The position numbers were made by a program, and so were the translations under genes. Below are positions 1 to 7,115 of a DNA stretch of 38,916 nt, piece by piece; the first letter of the stretch is position 1, and every line of letters starts with the position of its first letter. Under the pieces are notes generated by a model. That model was not told the DNA's origin. It worked only from the letters and a program-made list of their open reading frames with translations, and did not search any database. Source of the stretch: Alphaproteobacteria bacterium (GTDB lineage: Bacteria; Pseudomonadota; Alphaproteobacteria; Reyranellales; Reyranellaceae); the NCBI GenBank assembly GCA_019235415.1, contig JAFAKN010000634.1:1-38916 (forward strand), read 5' to 3'.

Positions 1-144
1 GACCTCAGCAAGGCCTTGAGCGACGACGAGGTCGATCGGCGCAAGCTCTCGAAAGCGCTCCTGCCGCACGTCCGCAAGTTCTACGCCGACTACATCGACA
101 CGTCGAAGCATCAGCCGTTCTACCGGCCGAGCTCCATGGTGTAG
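1..144 (+). CDS. C-terminal end of an unidentified protein (partial)
   Basis: The frame is open from the first base and ends with TAG at 142-144, giving the last 47 residues of a protein that begins before the window. The tail is charged and amphipathic (Lys/Arg/Asp-rich, then HQPFYRPSSMV at the end). I do not recognise a family from this fragment. It converges on the MHYT-GGDEF-EAL gene on the other strand, with a short tandem repeat between the two stop codons. The coding call rests on the open frame and codon-like GC3 bias only. Confidence 0.55.
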   Translation, partial: DLSKALSDDEVDRRKLSKALLPHVRKFYADYIDTSKHQPFYRPSSMV

Positions 145-151
145 CGCCCTC

Positions 152-194
152 CCGTCAGGTCGCCGGTCCGTCAGGTCGCCGGTCCGTCAGGTCG
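152..194. repeat. 16-bp tandem repeat, about 2.7 copies
   Basis: The unit CCGTCAGGTCGCCGGT occurs at 152-167 and 168-183, and its first 11 bases again at 184-194, without mismatch. It lies between two convergent genes, and the last partial copy contains the stop codon of the MHYT-GGDEF-EAL gene (TCA at 187-189 on the plus strand). A 16-bp unit shifts frame, so copy-number slippage would change the C-terminus of that protein little, because every unit carries a TCA. Confidence 0.8.
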
Positions 195-2310
195 ATTGCG
201 GCGCAATGCCTCCCAGCGGCCTGTCACGAGGCACGGCGCCTCGAGCAACGGCGCCGACGACGATGGTCGACGGCATGGGCGCCGGCCTGCCCAGCAGGAA
301 GCCCTGCGCTTCGTCGCAGCCTTCGCGGCGCAGCACTTCGAGCTGCTCGTCGGTCTCGATGCCCTCGGCCAGCACCGGGATCGCGAGACTCTTGCCGAGC
401 GCCAGCACGGCCCGGACGATGGCGATGGCCTGCGGGCTGTCGGCCAGGCCAGATATGAAGAACCGGTCGAGCTTGATCTTGTCGAAGGGGAAGACGCGCA
501 GCGTCTCGAGCGAGGAAAAGCCGGTACCGAAGTCGTCGAGCGCCACACCGACGCCCAGCGCCTTGATCTGCTGCAGGATGTGCAGGGCGCGGACGCGATC
601 GGTCACGAACGCGGTCTCCGTGAGCTCGATCTCGAGCCGCCGCGCGGGAAGCCCGGTCTCGCCCAGAACCTGGCGAAACAGGCCGGGCAGATCGGCATGC
701 GCCAGCTGCAGCGGCGAGACGTTGACCGACACCTTCGATTGGTTGGGCCAGGTCGTCGCGTCCCGGCAGGCCTGCCGCAGCACCCATTCGCCGAGCGGCA
801 AGATCAGGCCGCTTTCTTCGGCAACCGGAATGAACACCTCTGGTGGAATGTTGCCGCGCAGCGGATGGTGCCAGCGCAGCAGCGCCTCGTAACCCGTGAC
901 CTCGCGCGTCGTGATCGAGGTCTGGACCTGGTAGTGCAGCGCGAGCTGGTCCTCCTCGATGGCGCGGCGCAGGTCGTTGGCGAGCTCGCGCCGCTCGCGC
1001 ACGATCTCGTCCAGGCTGGCGTCGTAGAATCGCGGCTCGAACGAGCCCTCGTGCTTGGCGCGGTACATCGCGAGATCGGCGTTGTTGACGAGCGCCTCCA
1101 CACTCTCGGCATGGTCCGGGAACACCGCGACGCCGATGCCGGCTCCGACCCGTGCACTCATCGTCCCGAAGCTGACCGGCGCCTTCAACGCGGCGTCGAG
1201 CCGGGCCGCGAACTTCGCGAGATCGCCACGCTCCTGGAACCGCGTGAGGGCGACGAATTCGTCGCCGCCCAGGCGTGCGACCACCTCCTCGCCCTGCAGT
1301 TGGTCCCGCATGCGGTCGGCCAGCATGACCAGCACGTCGTCACCAGCCTTGTGGCCATGGACGTCGTTGATTTCCTTGAAACGGTCGAGATCGATGGCGA
1401 CGACGGCAAGCTTGGTTCCCGCCGTGCGCGCCACGTCCACCTGCCGCTGCAGCTCGGCCTGGAAGCTCGACCGGTTGGGCAAGCCGGTCAGGGCATCGTT
1501 CATGGCCATGTGCCGCAGCCGCTGCATGGCGTCGGAGCGGGTGTGACGATCGATCAGCGCCGCGGCGATGCCGGCGGCGATGACGATCAGCCCGACCAAC
1601 GCGGTCGCCAGGCCGAGCGCGCGCATGCCTTCCGACGTCAGTGGCTTGTCGCTGAGCGACAGCGGCGCGATGCGCAGCGCCGTCATCGCCACGAAGTGCA
1701 AGGTGACGATGGCCGTGGCGAACAGGCCGGCGCCCAGCCACAGGCGCCGGCGTCCGCTGAGCCGCGCCGAGCAGAGGGCGGCGAAGGCGGCGGCGGAGAA
1801 GGCGATCGAGCACAGCACCGACGCCACGACATAGGGGATCCGCCATTCGACCAGGCCGTCGACGCGAAACGCCGCCATGCCCGTGTAGTGCATGGCCGAG
1901 ATGGCGCCGCCGGCCAGCGCGCCGCCGATCAGCGGATAGAGCGCTCCCGCACCCCACAAGCCGACGGCCAGGCCGATCGACATGCCGACGATCGCCACGA
2001 TCAGGGAGACGATCGTCAGGACCGGATCGAGATGGACGGGTACGTCGACCTCGTAGCCGAGCATCGCCACGAAGTGCGTGCACCAGATGGTGGCGCCGGC
2101 GGCTATCGCCGTCAAAAATATCCAACCGAAGCGCTGGATGCCGGACGTGGTCCGCACCTGGACGAACATTTCGGCGACGACGAAGGCGCCGACGCAGCAG
2201 ATCAGGACCGCGAGCAGCACCAGCCAAGGGTCATGCTCAACGGCAATGCACCTCACAACGTCCAGCAATTCGCCTATCCCCAAAAACCTTTCGCCATGCT
2301 CCGACCGCAC
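187..2310 (-). CDS. MHYT-GGDEF-EAL cyclic-di-GMP signalling protein
   Basis: This is a membrane sensor predicted to make and/or degrade cyclic di-GMP. Residues about 28-255 form a seven-helix MHYT sensor domain with its repeated motifs: CTHFVAM near 77, SAMHYTGM near 138 and TLHFVAM near 203. MHYT domains are thought to bind copper and sense O2, NO or CO. A GGDEF domain follows with an intact GGDEF at 348-352, then an EAL domain with EALLRW at 475-480 and DDFGTG at 592-597. Both catalytic signatures are intact, so either activity is possible. The longest frame starts at GTG (2310) without a clear ribosome-binding site; a TTG or GTG up to about 17 codons further in is equally plausible. It stands alone, convergent with the gene at 1-144. 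Confidence 0.9.
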   Translation of the reverse strand: MRSEHGERFLGIGELLDVVRCIAVEHDPWLVLLAVLICCVGAFVVAEMFVQVRTTSGIQRFGWIFLTAIAAGATIWCTHFVAMLGYEVDVPVHLDPVLTIVSLIVAIVGMSIGLAVGLWGAGALYPLIGGALAGGAISAMHYTGMAAFRVDGLVEWRIPYVVASVLCSIAFSAAAFAALCSARLSGRRRLWLGAGLFATAIVTLHFVAMTALRIAPLSLSDKPLTSEGMRALGLATALVGLIVIAAGIAAALIDRHTRSDAMQRLRHMAMNDALTGLPNRSSFQAELQRQVDVARTAGTKLAVVAIDLDRFKEINDVHGHKAGDDVLVMLADRMRDQLQGEEVVARLGGDEFVALTRFQERGDLAKFAARLDAALKAPVSFGTMSARVGAGIGVAVFPDHAESVEALVNNADLAMYRAKHEGSFEPRFYDASLDEIVRERRELANDLRRAIEEDQLALHYQVQTSITTREVTGYEALLRWHHPLRGNIPPEVFIPVAEESGLILPLGEWVLRQACRDATTWPNQSKVSVNVSPLQLAHADLPGLFRQVLGETGLPARRLEIELTETAFVTDRVRALHILQQIKALGVGVALDDFGTGFSSLETLRVFPFDKIKLDRFFISGLADSPQAIAIVRAVLALGKSLAIPVLAEGIETDEQLEVLRREGCDEAQGFLLGRPAPMPSTIVVGAVARGAVPRDRPLGGIAPQST

Positions 2311-2336
2311 GCTTTCGTTGTCAATCGGCGGCGGAG

Positions 2337-2524
2337 CTATCGCGTGATCCTAATCACCCTGTCGGGCAACCAGATGGCGATTTCGGGGGCGAAACAAAGC
2401 ACCACGACGGCTAGGGTCACGAGGACGACGAACGGCAGCAGGCGCCAGATCACCTCACCGAGCGGGACGTCGGGGGCGATGTTCTTGATCACGAAGATGT
2501 TCAACCCGACCGCGGATGGATCAG
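2337..2524 (-). pseudogene. Relic of the C-terminus of a TRAP transporter large permease (DctM)
   Basis: On the minus strand this stretch translates as LIHP, then after a one-base shift VGLNIFVIKNIAPDVPLGEV and about 37 more residues, ending IAIWLPDRVIRITR and a stop. It matches the conserved end of TRAP DctM permeases and aligns with the tail of the intact DctM in this window (LIHPPVGMNVFVIKSV...LPF...ALWLP). Restoring one C in the CCGCGGTC stretch near 2513-2517 would rejoin the frame (HPPVG). The rest of the gene is missing: the relic begins immediately at the rsmB stop codon. It differs too much from the neighbouring dctM to be a recent copy, so it is probably what is left of a second TRAP operon. 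Confidence 0.75.
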
Positions 2525-2528
2525 AAAA

Positions 2529-3833
2529 TCAATCCTGTCGGATGACCCGCGCGATATAGAAGCCGTCCATGCCGCCGCGCTCGGCCCACATCGAGGGCAA
2601 GGTCCGCACGTCACCGGCAGCGGTCACCGCCGCCTCCAGGCCGGGTACCTCGGCGGACTGGACAGGAAGGCGGCGCAACCGGTTGTCCCGCGCGAGCAAG
2701 GCCTCGATCCGCACCGGACCTTCCTCAGGTTGCAGCGAGCAAACGGCGTAGACCAGCTTGCCGCCGGGCTTCAGCAGCTCGACCGCGTGCTCGAGCAGCC
2801 GGTCTTGAGTCGCAGTCAGGCGGCGGATGTCCTGCTCGTCTTTCAGCCAGGCGATGTCGGGATGGCGTCGCAGGGTTCCGGTGCCCGAGCACGGGGCGTC
2901 GAGCAGGATGGCCTCGAAGCTCCGCCCAGGTTGCCACTTTGCGGCGTCTGCCGTGACCAGGTCGGCGGCCAGGTCCGCAGCCAGTCCGGCGCGCGCAAGG
3001 TTTTCGCGCAGCCGCTGCATGCGGCGGGCGGAAATGTCTACCGCAGTGACCCGCGCGCCGGCCGCGGCAAGCTGCAAGGTCTTGCCGCCCGGCGCGGCGC
3101 AGAGATCAGCGACCTGCTTGCCTGCCACGTCGCCCAGCAACCGGGCCGGCAGGCTGGCGGCGGCATCCTGCACCCACCACGTGCCATCGATGTAGCCCGG
3201 CAGGTCGGAGACTGCGCCGCCAGCCGGCCTGCGGATGGTGCCTGTGGGTAGTAGTTCGCCGCCGAGCCGCTGCGCCCACTGCGCGGCATCGGCGCGCGGC
3301 ATCAGGTCGAGCGGTGCTTCGGCGAGATGTGCTGCGGCCAGGGCGCGAGTCGTCTGCTCGCCGTAGGCCGAGAGCCAACTCTCCCACAGCCACGCCGGGA
3401 CGTTCAGTCCCGCGCGATCGCGGACCTCGAGCAGGGCCGCTCCCTCGCGCGACACGCGACGCAGGACGGCATTGGCGAGGCCCTTCAGGTGGGCGAGCCC
3501 GGCATCGACCATCAGACGCACCGAGGTGTCGACTGCGGCATGGGCCGGCGTGCCGAGGAACAAGAGCTGCGCGGCGCCGAGGCGGAGCACTTGCCGCCCG
3601 ATGCTGTTGCTCGCATCGAGCGGACGCTCGATCAGACCCGCCAGCACGGTGTCGATCTCGCCCAGCCGCCGGAGCGTCGTCGCCAGCAGGAGACGCACGA
3701 AGGCACGGTCGCGCGGTTCGAAAGCCGCCAAGCCGGAATGACGCGCCAGCGCATCGTCCAGAGGCTGGCGCTTGTCGAGGCAGGCCACGAGCACGTCGAG
3801 CGAGGCGCGGCGAGAGGCGAGTGGGGAATCCAT
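2529..3833 (-). CDS. rsmB: RsmB-type 16S rRNA (cytosine-C5) methyltransferase
   Basis: The product is predicted to transfer methyl from S-adenosylmethionine to a cytosine in 16S rRNA (C967 in E. coli). The first ~135 residues form a NusB-like RNA-binding domain. The methyltransferase half shows the SAM-binding motif DLCAAPGGKT, the acidic VTAVDIS loop, the motif IV Cys in DAPCSGTGTLRRHPD and the motif VI Cys in VCSLQPEEG, the two cysteines needed for C5 methylation. The C-terminus DGFYIARVIRQD is typical. The start chosen (ATG at 3833, MDSPLASRR) gives 434 residues, the usual size. Upstream ATG (3872) and a longer frame are possible but would overlap the dctP promoter. Confidence 0.9.
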   Translation of the reverse strand: MDSPLASRRASLDVLVACLDKRQPLDDALARHSGLAAFEPRDRAFVRLLLATTLRRLGEIDTVLAGLIERPLDASNSIGRQVLRLGAAQLLFLGTPAHAAVDTSVRLMVDAGLAHLKGLANAVLRRVSREGAALLEVRDRAGLNVPAWLWESWLSAYGEQTTRALAAAHLAEAPLDLMPRADAAQWAQRLGGELLPTGTIRRPAGGAVSDLPGYIDGTWWVQDAAASLPARLLGDVAGKQVADLCAAPGGKTLQLAAAGARVTAVDISARRMQRLRENLARAGLAADLAADLVTADAAKWQPGRSFEAILLDAPCSGTGTLRRHPDIAWLKDEQDIRRLTATQDRLLEHAVELLKPGGKLVYAVCSLQPEEGPVRIEALLARDNRLRRLPVQSAEVPGLEAAVTAAGDVRTLPSMWAERGGMDGFYIARVIRQD

Positions 3834-3856
3834 TGGCGCCGCGCCTATAAAGCGCG

Positions 3857-3885
3857 TTGGCGGTCTTGTCATGCGCCGATATAGT
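3857..3885 (+). promoter_or_regulatory. Sigma-70-like promoter of the TRAP operon
   Basis: TTGGCG (3857-3862) and TATAGT (3880-3885) are separated by exactly 17 bases. They would start transcription near 3892, about 25 bases before the dctP start. Strong GGGAGGA follows at 3904-3910. The -10 box also argues against a longer dctP reading frame beginning at 3857. Predicted by eye only. Confidence 0.5.
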
Positions 3886-3916
3886 TGGGGGAGCAAACAA
3901 TATGGGAGGAGCCGCC

Positions 3917-4942
3917 ATGAAAAGAATGGCGCTGGCGCTGGTGATCGGGCTGCTGGGCACGTCGGCCGTGGCGCAGGCAGTGATGGCGCAAGATAGGCCG
4001 GTCGACCTGAAGATCTCGATCTGGCTGCCGCCGGCGCATCCGCTGGTTCCGTCGACCAAGGAATGGGCGGCCGACATCGAGAAGCAGTCGGGCGGTACCA
4101 TCAAGTCGGCGATCTTCCCGTCCGAGCAGCTCGGCAAGGCGTTCGACCATTATGACATGGCGCGTGACGGCATCGCCGATATCACCTACGTCAATCCCGG
4201 CTACCAGCCCGGCCGCTTCCCGATCATCGCGGTCGGCCAAATTCCCTTCACCTTCGCCGACGCCAAGAAGGGCACCGCGGCGCTCGACGCCTGGTACCGC
4301 AAGCTTGCCGCCACCGAGATGAAGGACACGCACTTCTGCTTGGCCTTCATCCTCGATCCCGGCACCTACCACGGGCGCAAGAAGGTGACGGTGCCCGAGG
4401 ACATCAAGGGCATGAAGATCCGGCCGGCGCAAAGCACGCTCGGCCAGATGGTGACCATGCTGGGCGGCACCAACGTGCAGGCCTCGGCGCCCGAGGCGCG
4501 CGACGTGCTGGAGCGCGGGGTCGCCGACGGCATCTTCTTTCCCTGGGGCTCGATGTTCCTGTTCGGCCTCGACAAGGTCACCAAGTACCACATGGACGTG
4601 CCGCTCTTCTCGGCCGTGTTCACCTACTCGATGAACAAGGCCAAGTACGACGCGATGTCGCCCGCCCAGAAGAAGGTGATCGACGATCATTGCACGACGG
4701 AATGGGCGGTGAAGCTCACCTCGCCGTGGCATGATTTCGAGGAGTCCGGCCTCCCCAAGATGAAGGCGGCGGCCGGCCACGAGGTCTATCCGCTCACGCC
4801 CGACCAGCTGAAGCAATGGAAGGCGAGCGTCGAGCCGCTGCAGAAGGCCTGGGCCGAGGCGGTGAGGAAGACCGGCGCCGATCCCGACGCGCTCTACAAG
4901 GACTTCCAGGCGAGCGTCGCGAAATACCAGGCGGGATTTTGA
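3917..4942 (+). CDS. dctP: TRAP transporter periplasmic solute-binding protein, DctP family
   Basis: This is the extracytoplasmic receptor of a tripartite ATP-independent transporter, catching a carboxylate-type solute in the periplasm for DctQM. The ATG at 3917 follows GGGAGGA by six bases and begins a signal peptide (MKRMALALVIGLLG..., probably cut after AVMAQ near residue 25). The mature part has the DctP fold signatures: GGTIKSAIFPSEQLG, ADITYVNPGY, and GMKIRPAQ with Arg169 at the position of the family's carboxylate-binding Arg, followed by GGTNVQ. At 341 residues it has normal length. It heads an operon with dctQ and dctM, but 188 bases carrying palindromic repeats separate it from dctQ. 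The substrate cannot be read from sequence. Confidence 0.93.
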   Translation: MKRMALALVIGLLGTSAVAQAVMAQDRPVDLKISIWLPPAHPLVPSTKEWAADIEKQSGGTIKSAIFPSEQLGKAFDHYDMARDGIADITYVNPGYQPGRFPIIAVGQIPFTFADAKKGTAALDAWYRKLAATEMKDTHFCLAFILDPGTYHGRKKVTVPEDIKGMKIRPAQSTLGQMVTMLGGTNVQASAPEARDVLERGVADGIFFPWGSMFLFGLDKVTKYHMDVPLFSAVFTYSMNKAKYDAMSPAQKKVIDDHCTTEWAVKLTSPWHDFEESGLPKMKAAAGHEVYPLTPDQLKQWKASVEPLQKAWAEAVRKTGADPDALYKDFQASVAKYQAGF

Positions 4943-4949
4943 CCTATTC

Positions 4950-5057
4950 GTCATCCCGACCGGAGCGAAGCGTAGTGGAGGGACCCGTCCTGTCGATGCC
5001 TCTACAAGAAAGGTCCCTCGGCTGCGCCGCCCTTCGGCCGGCTTCGCTCGGGATGAC
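4950..5057. repeat. Family A palindromic repeat (full copy, between dctP and dctQ)
   Basis: The outer arms are GTCATCCCGA (4950-4959) and TCGGGATGAC (5048-5057); the inner arms are GAGGGACC (4978-4985) and GGTCCCTC (5012-5019). The same layout occurs at 8860-8930 and 30587-30700. The element is not coding and lacks a terminal T-run, so it is not a classical terminator. Its place between a binding-protein gene and its permease genes is like REP elements in E. coli malE-malF, where they shield the upstream mRNA; that role here is inference. Confidence 0.8.
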
Positions 5058-5081
5058 GGATAGGCGAGGCCCATCGTGATA

Positions 5082-5124
5082 CCTCGACTTCGCCGCCCTT
5101 CGGGCGGCTTCGCTCGGGATGACG
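5082..5124. repeat. Family A palindromic repeat, right half only
   Basis: A second, truncated copy follows the full one. It consists of the hairpin GCCGCCC-TTC-GGGCGGC (5092-5108) and the terminal CTTCGCTCGGGATGACGG. It ends only a few bases before the dctQ start, and the ATG in its GGGATGACGG end is in frame with dctQ. Confidence 0.7.
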
Positions 5125-5130
5125 GCTAAG

Positions 5131-5637
5131 ATGAACCGCTCCGTCATGGACCGCATCATCGACACGATCGAGGCGATCGCGGCGCTGTTCGTGGGGCTGG
5201 TGGCGGCCGACATCTTCCTGGCGGTGTTCCTGCGCCGCTTCTTCAGCGTGCAGATCCCCGATTCCTACGACTTCGGCCGCATGCTTTTGGGCATCCTGAT
5301 CTTCTGGGGTATCGCCGCCACCTCCTATCGTGGCGGCCACATCACCGTCGATCTCGTGTGGGCCTCGGCCAGCCGGCGCTGGAAGCGGGTGATAGACGTG
5401 TTCGCGACGCTCGTGCTGCTGTTCGTGGTGACAGTGCAGACCTACACCCTGTTCGACAAGGTCCGTGCCACCTACCAGGACAACGTGCTGACCTACGATC
5501 TCGGCCTGCCGACCTGGCCGTTCTTCGCCGTCGCCTGGATCGGCGACGTTTCGGCCGTGGTGCTGATCGCCATTCGGACCTACCGCCTGATCTTCCATCC
5601 CGAGGACCTGCACCCCGAAGGCGCGCCGGCCCGATGA
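5131..5637 (+). CDS. dctQ: TRAP transporter small permease, DctQ family
   Basis: This is the small membrane subunit that holds the binding protein receptor and the large permease together. It has 168 residues, with four hydrophobic segments near 12-35, 50-67, 90-112 and 130-155. It carries the DctQ pattern of a first helix, a charged DSYDFGRMLLG stretch, and GGHITVDLVW, a variant of the family's RGGHIxVD motif. I start at ATG 5131; an in-frame ATG at 5119 lies inside the repeat's conserved GGGATGACGG end and is less likely the native start. No strong ribosome-binding site is seen, so translation may be weak relative to dctP. Its stop overlaps the dctM start (ATGA). Confidence 0.88.
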   Translation: MNRSVMDRIIDTIEAIAALFVGLVAADIFLAVFLRRFFSVQIPDSYDFGRMLLGILIFWGIAATSYRGGHITVDLVWASASRRWKRVIDVFATLVLLFVVTVQTYTLFDKVRATYQDNVLTYDLGLPTWPFFAVAWIGDVSAVVLIAIRTYRLIFHPEDLHPEGAPAR

Positions 5638-6932
5638 GCCCCGACGGCGTCGCCCTCCTGGGCTTCCTCGTGCTGTTCGCGCTCATGCTGCTGCGCGTAC
5701 CGGTCGGCATGGCGATGGGGCTGGTGGGCGTCAGCGGCTACGCCTACCTGAGCGGCGGCGCGCCGTCGCTGAAGCTGGTCGGCCAGACGTCGATGCGCAC
5801 CGTCACCGACTACCAGTTCGGCGTCATCCCGATGTTCCTGCTGATGGGGGCGTTCGTCTCCAACTCGGGCGTGAGCCGCGAGCTGTTCCGCGCCGCCAAT
5901 ACGTTCGTGGGTCATCGCCGCGGCGGGCTGGGGCTCGCCACCATCGTCTCGTGCGGCGCGTTCGCCGCCATCTCCGGCTCGTCGGTCGCGACGGCGGCCA
6001 CCTTCTCGACGGTGGCCTATCCCGAGATGCGTCGCTACGGCTATCCGCAGAGCTTCTCGACCGGCGTGATCGCCGCCGGCGGCACGCTTGGCGCCATGCT
6101 GCCGCCGTCCACAGTGCTCGCGGTCTACGGCCTGATCACCCAGCAGGACATCGGCAAGCTGTTCATGGCCGGCATCCTGCCGGGCCTGCTGGCGATGACG
6201 ATGTACATGGCGACCATCGCTCTGATCTGCCGCGTGCGGCCCGACTTCCTGCCGATCGTGAAGAAGGCGTCGTGGGCCGACCGCGTCGAGGGCCTGCGCG
6301 ACGTGTGGGCGCCGATCGTGCTGTTCCTGTTCGTGATCGGCGGGCTCTATGGCGGCTTCTTCACGCCGACCGAGGCGGGCGGCGTCGGCGCGGCGGGCGC
6401 CTTCCTGCTCGGCCTGGCGCGGCGCCGGTTGGGGCGCGCCGAGATCCGCGCCTCGCTCCTGCAGGCGACGCGCACGGCGGCGGCGGTGTTCACCGTGCTG
6501 ATCGGCGCGCTGCTGTTCGGCTACTTCCTCACCATCACCCAGGTGCCGCAGAAGGTCACCGAGTTCCTGACCGGCCTCGGCATCGGCGCTTACGGCGTGC
6601 TGGCGCTCATCATGCTGATGTACCTCGTGCTCGGCTGCCTGATGGACGCCATGGCCATGATCATCCTGACCGTGCCGATCATCTTTCCCGTGGTCACGAC
6701 CCTTGGCTTCGATCCGGTGTGGTTCGGCGTCATCATCGTCATGACGGTCGAGCTCGGGCTGATCCATCCGCCGGTCGGCATGAACGTGTTCGTGATCAAG
6801 AGCGTGGTCCAGGACGTGACCTTCTCCTCGATCTTCAAGGGCGTGCTGCCGTTCATCGCCACCGACATCCTGCGGCTGGTCGTCCTGATCGTCTTCCCGA
6901 TCATTGCGCTGTGGCTGCCGTCGCGGATGTAG
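5634..6932 (+). CDS. dctM: TRAP transporter large permease, DctM family
   Basis: This is the ion-coupled membrane translocation subunit of the TRAP transporter. The 432-residue protein begins MSPDGVALLGFLVLF and has about twelve hydrophobic segments. Family motifs include LRVPVGMAMG near 20, the serine/glycine loop AAISGSSVATAATFSTVAYPEM near 110-130, the mirrored GGTLGAMLPPST near 148, and FTPTEAGGVGAAGAF near 243. The end, LGLIHPPVGMNVFVIKSV, is the DctM hallmark. It starts in a four-base ATGA overlap with dctQ, implying translational coupling. With dctP and dctQ it makes a complete system; no regulator or catabolic gene is beside it to reveal the substrate. Confidence 0.95.
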   Translation: MSPDGVALLGFLVLFALMLLRVPVGMAMGLVGVSGYAYLSGGAPSLKLVGQTSMRTVTDYQFGVIPMFLLMGAFVSNSGVSRELFRAANTFVGHRRGGLGLATIVSCGAFAAISGSSVATAATFSTVAYPEMRRYGYPQSFSTGVIAAGGTLGAMLPPSTVLAVYGLITQQDIGKLFMAGILPGLLAMTMYMATIALICRVRPDFLPIVKKASWADRVEGLRDVWAPIVLFLFVIGGLYGGFFTPTEAGGVGAAGAFLLGLARRRLGRAEIRASLLQATRTAAAVFTVLIGALLFGYFLTITQVPQKVTEFLTGLGIGAYGVLALIMLMYLVLGCLMDAMAMIILTVPIIFPVVTTLGFDPVWFGVIIVMTVELGLIHPPVGMNVFVIKSVVQDVTFSSIFKGVLPFIATDILRLVVLIVFPIIALWLPSRM

Positions 6933-7115
6933 CCCCTATCTCGCTCGCCCGTAGGTGCCGTCGAGGGACGCGGCAATCTCGCAGAAGTGATGCGCCGAAC
7001 CCGGCGCGAAGGGGCGAGTGCCTTAGATTGAAAAGATTTAACCGGCAGCACCGTCGCCGGACCGTTCCAGCGGATGGGAACGTGCCCTAGTGTGCGCGCC
7101 AAAGAGGATTTTCGC

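Noticed and set aside
196..2559. A long open frame (787 codons) on the plus strand opposite the MHYT-GGDEF-EAL gene
   Set aside because: It is a mirror of GC-rich codon use in the real gene: its protein is Arg/Gln/His-rich without any family motif, while the minus strand encodes complete MHYT, GGDEF and EAL domains.
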